Positions 1-5,208 of a DNA stretch of 5,208 nucleotides are shown here, piece by piece. The stretch lies in the NCBI GenBank assembly GCA_026986935.1, contig JALSNP010000010.1, positions 1-5,208 of the forward strand, read 5' to 3'. Position 1 is the first letter of the stretch, and every line of letters starts with the position of its first letter. The DNA comes from Pyrodictiaceae archaeon (GTDB lineage: Archaea > Thermoproteota > Thermoprotei_A > Sulfolobales > Pyrodictiaceae). A model generated the notes under the pieces. It saw nothing but the letters and a program-made list of their open reading frames with translations, did not search any database and had not been told where the DNA came from. Made by a program: the position numbers and the translations under genes.

Positions 1-950
1 GAATCCCCTCGACACAGGCTGGGACAGTCGATATTGATGCAGTGAAGTCGGTCCTAGGCCCCAATGTGGCGGGAATGATGCTAACAAACCCCAATACTCT
101 CGGTATATTCGAGGATCGTATACTTGAACTAGCAGATCTACTACACTCCAATGCCTCCCTACTATACTATGACGGAGCCAACCTCAACGGCATAATGGGC
201 CTTGTGAGGCCAGGCGACATGGGCTTCGATATAGTTCATTTAAACCTGCACAAGACCTTCTCTACACCTCACGGCGGAGGCGGCCCTGGAGCAGGAGTGG
301 TGTGCGCTAAGGGAGAGCTTGTAGACTACTTGCCTCGTCCACTGATAGTGAAAAGAGGGGATAGGTACGCTTGGGATTATAGCTGTGATAAATGTATTGG
401 GAGAATTAGAGCCTATTATGGCAATATAGTGCCCCTCGTAAAAGCCTTCCTTTACATAGCTATGCTGGGTGGCAAGGGGCTGCGCGAAACAGCTATACAG
501 AGTGTTATCAACACGAACTACTTCATAGCCCTTATGAGGAGCGTAAAAGGGTTCGAGCTCCCATACGATCCCGAGAGGCCGAGAAAGCACGAGGTCGTTA
601 TCTCCGCTAAGCCGTTAGCCCGAGAGACGGGTGTGCGCGCACTAGATGTAGCCAAAGCCCTGCTAGATGAGGGGCTACACGCACCAACAATATACTTCCC
701 ATTGATAGTTGATGAGGCCTTAATGATCGAGTTCACCGAGTCTGAGCCACGCCGCGAGATAGAGAGATACGCTGATGCGTTGAAGAAGATAGCCGAGAGA
801 GCATATAAGGATCCAGACTCTGTAAAGACTGCGCCAAAGAACACCTCGGTAGGTAGGCTTGACGACGTCATAGCCAATCATCCGAGAAGCGTTACGCCAA
901 CCTATAGGATTCTTCGGAGGCGGCTAAGAGGAGAGAAGCTTACCCTCTAG
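1..950 (+). CDS. gcvPB: Glycine dehydrogenase (decarboxylating) subunit 2, C-terminal part (5' end outside window)
   Basis: This is the P-protein subunit of the glycine cleavage system. It is PLP-dependent: it decarboxylates glycine and passes the aminomethyl group to the lipoyl arm of GcvH in the cytoplasm. The reading frame is open from position 3, before the GTG at 42. The residues encoded there (IPSTQAGTVDIDA) match the family, so the GTG is internal and the gene begins upstream of the window. About 316 residues are present, roughly the last 60% of a usual 500-residue subunit. Visible hallmarks are MLTNPNTLG, then YYDGANLNG, then the PLP-lysine motif HLNLHKTF (lysine codon 252-254) followed by PHGGGGPG. 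Near the C-terminus are HAPTIYFPLIV and MIEFTE (many homologues have MIEPTE). Split P-proteins work as a GcvPA/GcvPB pair, so gcvPA is expected just upstream; that is inference. The stop overlaps the stop of the convergent ykgJ-like gene. Identification is firm. Confidence 0.95.
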   Translation, partial: IPSTQAGTVDIDAVKSVLGPNVAGMMLTNPNTLGIFEDRILELADLLHSNASLLYYDGANLNGIMGLVRPGDMGFDIVHLNLHKTFSTPHGGGGPGAGVVCAKGELVDYLPRPLIVKRGDRYAWDYSCDKCIGRIRAYYGNIVPLVKAFLYIAMLGGKGLRETAIQSVINTNYFIALMRSVKGFELPYDPERPRKHEVVISAKPLARETGVRALDVAKALLDEGLHAPTIYFPLIVDEALMIEFTESEPRREIERYADALKKIAERAYKDPDSVKTAPKNTSVGRLDDVIANHPRSVTPTYRILRRRLRGEKLTL

Positions 951-1342
951 AGATCATCTAGACCGCCATAGATTTCCCTCACTATTTTTATAACATACTT
1001 TTTGTACCTCTCTATAACATGCTTCGGGATTTTATGAGCCATTGGGCAAAAAGGGTCAATGGTTACCCCCTCACCTGGCACATAAACTAGTGGGTACAAT
1101 CTGCACCCAATTGGTCTATATGGGTATATACGGCACCTACCAGTATCAGCGTCTAAGAAGACGCAGTGACCATTAACATTCCTGAGCCTCGGAATACCCT
1201 CGGAGTCTTCCTGTACAAAATACTCTCTAGGGTATCCTAGCCTCTCTATACGTTCTATATCATCCCTGGTTAGCGGCATCTCTGTGTTATAGCAGCACTT
1301 GGCACAGTATCTCCCAGGCCCAGTTCTACAATTAACAGTCAC
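947..1342 (-). CDS. YkgJ-type cysteine-cluster protein (CxxCxxCC family, UPF0153)
   Basis: This is a small protein of 131 residues of the YkgJ/CxxCxxCC zinc- or iron-chelating family; the exact role is not known. Counting from GTG 1342, conserved cysteines are C5, C13, C16-C17, C60, C70, C80 and C99. They sit in the typical arrangement: YCAKCCYNTEMPLT followed by a DDIERIERLGY helix, then GHCVFL...GRCRIYPYRPIGCRLYPL and FCPM. The first motif is C-x7-C-x2-CC, wider than the usual C-x2-C-x2-CC. A longer start at GTG 1444 is possible, but it would overlap the upstream kinase gene by 86 nt. The added 34 residues are arginine-rich and look like a frame-shadow of that gene. GTG 1342 begins 16 nt after the kinase stop and just before the first cysteine, although no good Shine-Dalgarno is visible. 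It is probably cotranscribed with the kinase. The family call is firm; the start is moderately sure. Confidence 0.85.
   Translation of the reverse strand: MTVNCRTGPGRYCAKCCYNTEMPLTRDDIERIERLGYPREYFVQEDSEGIPRLRNVNGHCVFLDADTGRCRIYPYRPIGCRLYPLVYVPGEGVTIDPFCPMAHKIPKHVIERYKKYVIKIVREIYGGLDDL
985..1003 (+). terminator. Possible oligo-T termination zone downstream of gcvPB
   Basis: Two TTTTT tracts on the + strand (985-989 and 999-1003) lie 35-55 nt after the gcvPB stop in an A/T-rich stretch. Crenarchaeal transcripts commonly end at U-rich tracts without needing a hairpin. The tracts are also explained by lysine codons (KKYVIK) of the ykgJ-like gene on the other strand, so they may be coincidental. 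If real, the gcvPB transcript would overlap the 3' end of the convergent gene. Confidence 0.25.
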
Positions 1343-1358
1343 GGATGGAAGGCTCTCG

Positions 1359-2276
1359 TTAGAGTTTACTAAACCGGACCTCCGGTTTGCCTTCTCTGAG
1401 GCGTTTTTCGATCTCCTCTCTCGTAGGCGCACTTTGAGCACCACGCCTTGTTATCTTTAGCCCCGCTGCTATGCTTGCAGCGCGTAGCGCAGTAATTATA
1501 TCGCCTCGCTCAACGAAATAAGAGTTAAATGCCGCTATGAACACGTCGCCAGCCCCAGTGGTGTCTACAACCCTGCCCCCCGTATAGGCTTCGACAAGAT
1601 AGTATCCCTCACGTGTAACGAGTATGGCCCCCTTTGATCCCTGCTTAAGCAGTATGTAGCTTAGTCTCCCTCTTAGGGATTTTACGAGGCTCGTCGGATC
1701 GGAGGAGCCTAGTACGTGCTCTGCCTCTACTCTATTAACTGCGACCAGGTCTATCGCATCAACGATTTCCTCAACGGCCTTACTCCCGTATCTTCTTGCA
1801 ACCCTACCGCCTGGATCGTAGCTAACGAATTTAGCCCGAATATGCTCTGTTGCGCGCCTCACTATCTCCGGCTCCCTGCTAGCTATATGAAGCACATCTG
1901 CATCCATATCGGCCTCGTCGCCTTTAAGTAAGGCGTTAGCCCCACGCATTGTAGCCATCGAGCGTTCACCATTCTTTGAAACCAGTATAACAACAATACC
2001 GGGTTGCTTATCCTCATGGACTATTAAGTGATCTATCCTGACGCCGTTCTCCTTCAACTTGTCTAGAAGAAATGCCCCAAGACCACCTATCCCGAGGTGA
2101 CCAACTAGATGAGCCTCATGACCTAGTCTCGCTACCGCAACAGCATAATTAGCAGCCGCACCACCAGGCCCAATATATAGTTCAAGTGCTGTTGCATCCT
2201 CATCCGGGCCTGGGATATGATCAACCACCACGTATATGTCTAGATTTATATTCCCCACAGCCACGTGTCTAATCAT
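1359..2276 (-). CDS. PfkB-family (ribokinase-like) carbohydrate or nucleoside kinase
   Basis: This is an ATP-dependent small-molecule kinase of the ribokinase/PfkB superfamily, 305 residues, the normal length. The order of motifs is classic. There is an N-terminal strand HVAVGNINLDIYV with the substrate-side Asp, then the first signature GPGGAAANYAVAVARLG (36-52), and GHLGIGGLGAFLLDKLKENGV (59-79). Next come LVAVNRVEAEHVLG (177-190) and KQGSKGAILV (211-220). The second signature DTTGAGD (238-244) supplies the anion hole and the catalytic base D244. The substrate cannot be read from sequence: archaeal relatives include nucleoside, ribose-1-phosphate, 2-keto-3-deoxygluconate and fructose-6-phosphate kinases. 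ATG 2276 is the first start after an in-frame TGA at 2283-2285, which settles the N-terminus. It is the first gene of a leftward pair with the ykgJ-like gene and divergent from metG. Confidence 0.93.
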   Translation of the reverse strand: MIRHVAVGNINLDIYVVVDHIPGPDEDATALELYIGPGGAAANYAVAVARLGHEAHLVGHLGIGGLGAFLLDKLKENGVRIDHLIVHEDKQPGIVVILVSKNGERSMATMRGANALLKGDEADMDADVLHIASREPEIVRRATEHIRAKFVSYDPGGRVARRYGSKAVEEIVDAIDLVAVNRVEAEHVLGSSDPTSLVKSLRGRLSYILLKQGSKGAILVTREGYYLVEAYTGGRVVDTTGAGDVFIAAFNSYFVERGDIITALRAASIAAGLKITRRGAQSAPTREEIEKRLREGKPEVRFSKL

Positions 2277-2317
2277 AGCCCGTCACACGAGACCACTCAC
2301 AATTACCACACGTTCTT

Positions 2318-2330
2318 AGAAATTTATTAT
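2318..2330 (+). promoter_or_regulatory. Putative BRE/TATA promoter for metG
   Basis: AGAAAT (2318-2323) matches the archaeal BRE pattern RnWAAW and is followed by TTTATTAT (2323-2330) as TATA box. A start site about 25 nt from the box centre would fall near 2352, leaving a leader of about 19 nt that includes the Shine-Dalgarno before ATG 2371. It is the only clear A/T-rich island in the 94-bp divergent gap, which supports the call. Confidence 0.5.
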
Positions 2331-2334
2331 TTGT
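2322..2334 (-). promoter_or_regulatory. Putative BRE/TATA promoter for the pfkB-ykgJ unit
   Basis: Read leftward, ACAAAT (2334-2329) fits an archaeal BRE (RnWAAW) and runs directly into TAATAAAT (2329-2322), a TATA-like core. Applying the usual distance of about 25 nt predicts a transcript start near 2300 and a leader of about 25 nt before ATG 2276. No strong Shine-Dalgarno is seen in that leader. The same A/T tract also reads as a TATA box in the opposite direction for metG. Assignment is by position and composition only. Confidence 0.4.
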
Positions 2335-2357
2335 CTACAGAAGGCTATCCTAGCCCA

Positions 2358-2364
2358 GAGGGGG
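2358..2364 (+). promoter_or_regulatory. Ribosome binding site of metG
   Basis: GAGGGGG lies 6 nt before ATG 2371 and can pair with the CCTCC of the 16S rRNA tail. It supports both the chosen start and a leadered rather than leaderless mRNA. Confidence 0.5.
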
Positions 2365-2370
2365 CGGCTT

Positions 2371-4092
2371 ATGGCGAAATGGATTGTAGCATCGGCGTGG
2401 CCGTACGTTAACAACGTGCCCCACTTGGGCAACCTGATAGGCTCCATATTATCAGCTGACGTGTTTGCTAGATATCTTAGGCTGAAGGGAGAGGACGTAA
2501 TCTTTGTTAGTGGAAGCGATGAACACGGCACACCCATCGAGATAGAGGCTATTAAGAGAAAGGTTCACCCCAAACAGCTTACGGATCAAGCACACGAGTA
2601 CATAACCAAGCTTTTCGAAGAATATGGGATAAGTTTCGATAATTACACTCGCACAGAGAGTGAAATCCACAAGGACTTCGTTAAGGACTTCATGATGAAG
2701 CTCTACAACAATGGCTACGTATTCACGCAGGATGATATACTGCCCTACTGCCCTAGGGACAAGATGTTCCTCCCGGACAGGTTCGTCGTGGGGACATGCC
2801 CCTATTGTGGATACCCTAAGGCCCACGGCGATCAATGCGATAACTGTGGAAGACTTCTACACCCAACCGAGCTGATAAACCCGCGTTGCGCCATTTGTGG
2901 AGGACCTGTCGAGTTTAGGAAGAGTAGGCACTGGTTCTTCGACCTACCTAAGGTGCAGGACAAGCTCCTCAAATGGCTCGAAGAAAGCAATCTAGCTCCG
3001 AAGGTCAAGAACTATAGCGTTAACTGGGTTAAGGAGGGGCTTAAGCCGAGAAGCGTTACACGTGATAACAAGTGGGGGATACCAGCACCTTTCCCCGGAG
3101 CCGAGGGGAAAACCATATACGTTTGGTTCGATGCTCTTCTAGGCTACATCTCTGCCACCAAAGAGTACGGGCTTAGACAAAACAAGCCCGACCTATGGAA
3201 ACATTACTGGTTTGATAAAGAGACTAGAACAGTTTACTTCATAGGCAAGGATAACATACCATTCCACTCAATAATATTCCCGGCTATGCTCATAGCGAGC
3301 GGGGAGCCATACGCGCTGCCATGGTTCATATCCGCTACAGAGTATCTCCTATTCGAGGGCGAGCAGTTCTCCAAGAGTAGGCGCTGGGGGATATGGATAG
3401 ACGAGGCTCTCGAACTACTTCCAGCAGACTATTGGAGATTTGTTCTCATAAAAATAAGGCCAGAAACCAAGGACACTGATTTCACGTGGAAGGAGCTAGT
3501 GAAGATAGTGAACAAGGACATGAACGACGACATAGGTAACTTTATTCACAGGGTTCTAAGATTCACAGAGACGCGGTTCAATAGCATCGTCCCAGAGCCT
3601 GGAGACTTCAGCGACGCTGATAAAGAGTACGCCGACTATATAAGGAGCGCGCCCAAGCGGGTAGCTGAGCAAATGGAATCCTTTAGACTAAAACAAGCAC
3701 TGGAGGAGGTCATAGAGCTAGCTAGGAGAGGGAACCAGTACCTAAACACCAAGGCCCCGTGGGACGCTATTAAGAGCGCGCCAAGCGACGCAGCAACGAC
3801 AATATATGTGGCGATAAACGCCGTAGCGACGCTGGCCGTCCTACTAGCCCCGTTCACGCCTAGGAGCGCTGAGAGGCTCTGGAAGATGCTGAACCTGCCA
3901 GGCACAGTGCATGAAAAAGGTATATGGAGTAGGCTAGGAGAGTTCATTATAAAACCTGGTCACCGTATAGGAAAGCCGGAGCCATTATTCCGTAAACTAC
4001 CAGCAGACTTTGCCGAAAAAGCACCAAGATTACTAGAGGAGGCTAGGAAGAAAGTGATGAATAAGAGACCCCCGCTCCTACGCTGGCAGTAA
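2371..4092 (+). CDS. metG: Methionyl-tRNA synthetase
   Basis: This is a class I synthetase that charges tRNA-Met with methionine in the cytoplasm; 573 residues, normal for an archaeal enzyme with only the catalytic core and anticodon-binding domain. The N-terminal ASAWPYVNNVPHLGN holds the HIGH-like motif HLGN (18-21). GSDEHGTPIE (48-57) is typical of MetRS. The connective insertion carries zinc knuckles: C143-x2-C146, C156-x2-C159 and C173-x2-C176, with C127 nearby. VWFDALLGYIS (251-261) and FIGKDNIPFHSIIFPAML (290-307) are family blocks of the active-site domain. The KMSKS loop reads QFSKS (332-336): Q replaces the first lysine while the key second lysine K335 is kept. An alpha-helical anticodon-binding domain follows, including YLNTKAPWDAIK (457-468). 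There is no C-terminal EMAP/Trbp domain, which in many archaea is a separate gene. Next gene starts 17 nt downstream. Identification is firm. Confidence 0.97.
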   Translation: MAKWIVASAWPYVNNVPHLGNLIGSILSADVFARYLRLKGEDVIFVSGSDEHGTPIEIEAIKRKVHPKQLTDQAHEYITKLFEEYGISFDNYTRTESEIHKDFVKDFMMKLYNNGYVFTQDDILPYCPRDKMFLPDRFVVGTCPYCGYPKAHGDQCDNCGRLLHPTELINPRCAICGGPVEFRKSRHWFFDLPKVQDKLLKWLEESNLAPKVKNYSVNWVKEGLKPRSVTRDNKWGIPAPFPGAEGKTIYVWFDALLGYISATKEYGLRQNKPDLWKHYWFDKETRTVYFIGKDNIPFHSIIFPAMLIASGEPYALPWFISATEYLLFEGEQFSKSRRWGIWIDEALELLPADYWRFVLIKIRPETKDTDFTWKELVKIVNKDMNDDIGNFIHRVLRFTETRFNSIVPEPGDFSDADKEYADYIRSAPKRVAEQMESFRLKQALEEVIELARRGNQYLNTKAPWDAIKSAPSDAATTIYVAINAVATLAVLLAPFTPRSAERLWKMLNLPGTVHEKGIWSRLGEFIIKPGHRIGKPEPLFRKLPADFAEKAPRLLEEARKKVMNKRPPLLRWQ

Positions 4093-4109
4093 GACCGCGT
4101 GGCGAGAAG

Positions 4110-4592
4110 ATGAAGAGGCTGATTAGGATTAAGAACGGTGTTTCTTACCTCAATAAAGCCTTAGAAGAATATATAAGGCTGTTATACAAATATAACTCGG
4201 TTATAAGAGGAACCGGGTACTACCTTAAACCAGTACACCTAGTAACAAAGAGGACCGCAGATGGTAAGAAAACATACATGTATATTGGGAGATATTGGTG
4301 GCGCATAGAATATGTAGGTAAACGCGGGAAAACCTCAAGAATAAAATGGATCTATGCAGGGCGCGAAAAACCACGTGAACTAAGAGAATACCCAGATCCC
4401 CCCAAACACCCACTAGTGGGACTAACCGTTATAATTGATGGAGACGATATCCTCGTAGATGAGAAGAGTTTAAAGAAATACTATTGGTTCTTCGAACCCT
4501 TACTAGACAAGAAACATAACCATAATAAGACCGAGAACACACCTACTAGGAGCAAGGAACGTGAGGAGCCTTCCCCTCAGCAGAGCACATAG
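4110..4592 (+). CDS. Unrecognised basic, aromatic-rich protein between metG and the UPF0282 gene
   Basis: I do not recognise this 160-residue protein. It is strongly basic: about 20 Lys and 14 Arg against about 19 acidic residues. It is also rich in Tyr and Trp. Residues 11-33 look like an amphipathic helix (LNKALEEYIRLLYKY). Residues 37-85 look like a run of beta strands with YYLKPVHLVTK, TYMYIGRYWWRIEYVGK and IKWIYAG. The 'tyrosine-strand, GR/GK turn' pattern resembles small nucleic-acid-binding arms, but that is only a resemblance. A second block, LVGLTVIIDGDDILVDEKSL (102-121), is followed by an aromatic YYWFFEPLL. The last 27 residues (KKHNHNKTENTP onward) are polar and probably disordered. 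There are no cysteines, signal peptide or membrane segment. It starts 17 nt after metG with only a weak Shine-Dalgarno, suggesting coupling to metG translation. It is likely a real gene: codon usage matches its neighbours and the spacing is operon-like. Confidence 0.75.
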   Translation: MKRLIRIKNGVSYLNKALEEYIRLLYKYNSVIRGTGYYLKPVHLVTKRTADGKKTYMYIGRYWWRIEYVGKRGKTSRIKWIYAGREKPRELREYPDPPKHPLVGLTVIIDGDDILVDEKSLKKYYWFFEPLLDKKHNHNKTENTPTRSKEREEPSPQQST

Positions 4593-4667
4593 GCGATGAA
4601 GACAGTGGAATAGGCGGCCGCCACCGATAATCGCCCACTGAGCCCATCTAGCTAAGGGAGATGCAGC
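4593..4667 (+). other. GC-rich intergenic segment with inverted repeats
   Basis: This 75-nt gap has no TATA-like sequence, so it is probably transcribed through from metG. It holds three competing inverted repeats: GGCGAT (4592-4597) with ATCGCC (4630-4635); CAGTGG (4603-4608) with CCACTG (4635-4640); and the 10-bp palindrome GGCGGCCGCC (4613-4622). The first two cannot both form as simple nested hairpins because their right arms share position 4635. It may be a structured leader, an RNA-processing site or coincidence in GC-rich sequence. No U-tract follows, so it is not a typical terminator. Confidence 0.35.
4654..4660 (+). promoter_or_regulatory. Ribosome binding site deciding the TTG start of the UPF0282 gene
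   Basis: AAGGGAG sits 7 nt before TTG 4668. An in-frame TAA at 4653-4655 excludes any start further upstream, and the next in-frame candidates (TTG 4683, ATG 4707) are too far from this site and would cut into the first beta strand. Together these fix the uncommon TTG as start. Confidence 0.6.
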
Positions 4668-5208
4668 TTGACTGAGATCAGGTTGAAAATACTAGCCGCT
4701 GATAGCATGGGAGTACGCTCTATGGCAACAGTGGTCGAGGTGGGCGGCGTAAAGATCGCCATAGACCCGGGGGTAAGTTATGCTCCTCGGCGCTACGGCT
4801 TACCACCTCACCCAAGAGAGCTTAAAAGACTTGAAGAAAAGAAGAATCTCATCTACCAAGAGCTCCTCGATACAGACATTATAGTGATAACTCATTACCA
4901 CTACGATCACTATCTTTACCACGACGAGGAAGCCGAGTACTATGAGGGGAAGATACTTTTCATCAAGGATCCCCGGAACAATATAAACGTGAGTCAAAGG
5001 ATTAGGGCGCATAGGCTGCTTAAGAAGATGGGGGTAGAGAACCTAGCCAAGGAACTACACATATTAGATAATAGGAGCTATGAGATAGATAAAGGATTCC
5101 ACATAATCGGTTCTCCCCCTGTCCCGCACGGGGCTGAGGGATCTAAACTAGGCTATGTCGATATGGTTATGATAGAGTGCTGCAATGAACGCATAGTACA
5201 CGCGTCTG
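4668..5208 (+). CDS. UPF0282-family metallo-beta-lactamase-fold hydrolase, N-terminal part (3' end outside window)
   Basis: This is a predicted metal-dependent hydrolase of the archaeal UPF0282 family (COG2248 type); the substrate is unknown. The frame is open from TTG 4668 to the window edge, giving 180 residues. The start region RLKILAADSMGVRSMATVVE, then VKIAIDPGVSYAPRRYGLPPHP (28-49), is characteristic of the family and lies just before the core. IIVITHYHYDHY (71-82) contains the metal-binding HxHxDH motif as H76, H78, D80 and H81. A third-ligand candidate is H154 in SPPVPHGAEGSKLGYV (149-164). About half of a usual 300-residue protein should remain beyond the window. The gene is separated from the unknown 160-residue ORF by 75 nt and has no visible promoter of its own, so it is likely the third gene of the metG unit. 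Whether it acts on RNA, like some other MBL proteins, cannot be told from sequence. Confidence 0.93.
   Translation, partial: MTEIRLKILAADSMGVRSMATVVEVGGVKIAIDPGVSYAPRRYGLPPHPRELKRLEEKKNLIYQELLDTDIIVITHYHYDHYLYHDEEAEYYEGKILFIKDPRNNINVSQRIRAHRLLKKMGVENLAKELHILDNRSYEIDKGFHIIGSPPVPHGAEGSKLGYVDMVMIECCNERIVHAS

Noticed and set aside
42..950. Treating the GTG at 42 as the start of gcvPB
   Set aside because: The frame is open back to position 3 with family-like sequence, and a GcvPB starting at 42 would lack a large part of the PLP domain. The gene is simply cut by the window edge.
1343..1444. N-terminal extension of the ykgJ-like gene to a GTG at 1444, overlapping the kinase gene by 86 nt
   Set aside because: The added residues are arginine-rich and unlike the family, and look like an out-of-frame reading of the kinase C-terminus. 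GTG 1342 directly after the kinase stop fits better.
1716..1931. Open frame on the + strand inside the kinase gene
   Set aside because: It lies fully within a well-supported PfkB gene on the other strand and its product has no recognisable features.
3643..3788. Similar short stretches (AGCGCGCC-rich) at about 3648 and 3775 inside metG
   Set aside because: They encode parts of different helices (RSAPKR and KSAPSD) and are too short and imperfect to be a repeat element.
4593..4641. Box C/D sRNA in the gap after the unknown ORF
   Set aside because: Box C deviates from RTGATGA and no D' or C' box is visible at the expected spacing, so it is not called as an RNA gene. The structure is kept only as a low-confidence segment.
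4661..4675. Four-codon mini-ORF (ATG to TGA) overlapping the TTG start of the UPF0282 gene
   Set aside because: Its ATG abuts the Shine-Dalgarno with no spacer, and such short frames are common by chance.

Overview
The window looks like ordinary chromosome from a hyperthermophilic crenarchaeon, most likely of the Desulfurococcales/Pyrodictiaceae type. The evidence is a split-type glycine dehydrogenase subunit (GcvPB), an archaeal methionyl-tRNA synthetase without a C-terminal EMAP/Trbp domain, an archaeal UPF0282-type metallo-hydrolase, BRE/TATA-like promoter sequence, heavy use of AGG/AGA/ATA codons, and GTG and TTG starts next to ATG. The taxonomic call is inference from gene content and style, not from a marker phylogeny.

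Layout. The left edge (1-950, + strand) is the 3' part of gcvPB, whose 5' end lies outside the window. It meets tail-to-tail a leftward two-gene unit: a PfkB-family sugar/nucleoside kinase (1359-2276, -) followed 16 nt later by a small YkgJ-type cysteine-cluster protein (947-1342, -). The stop codons of gcvPB and the ykgJ-like gene share one CTAG palindrome. A 94-bp divergent intergenic region (2277-2370) carries one A/T-rich core that can be read as a TATA box in both directions. It drives the kinase unit leftward and metG rightward.

To the right, metG (2371-4092) is followed 17 nt later by an unrecognised basic, aromatic-rich 160-residue protein (4110-4592). A GC-rich 75-nt gap containing inverted repeats follows. 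Then comes the start of a UPF0282 metallo-beta-lactamase-fold hydrolase (TTG start at 4668), which runs off the right edge. These three genes probably form one transcription unit, because no second promoter is visible.

Functionally the window combines one-carbon/glycine metabolism, a small-molecule kinase with a metal-cluster protein, and a translation gene with two poorly characterised companions. I see no mobile element, CRISPR array, rRNA, tRNA or obvious new multi-gene system. The places most worth a second look are the unknown ORF at 4110-4592, the structured gap after it, the shared divergent promoter, the QFSKS variant in MetRS and the altered first cysteine motif of the YkgJ-like protein.
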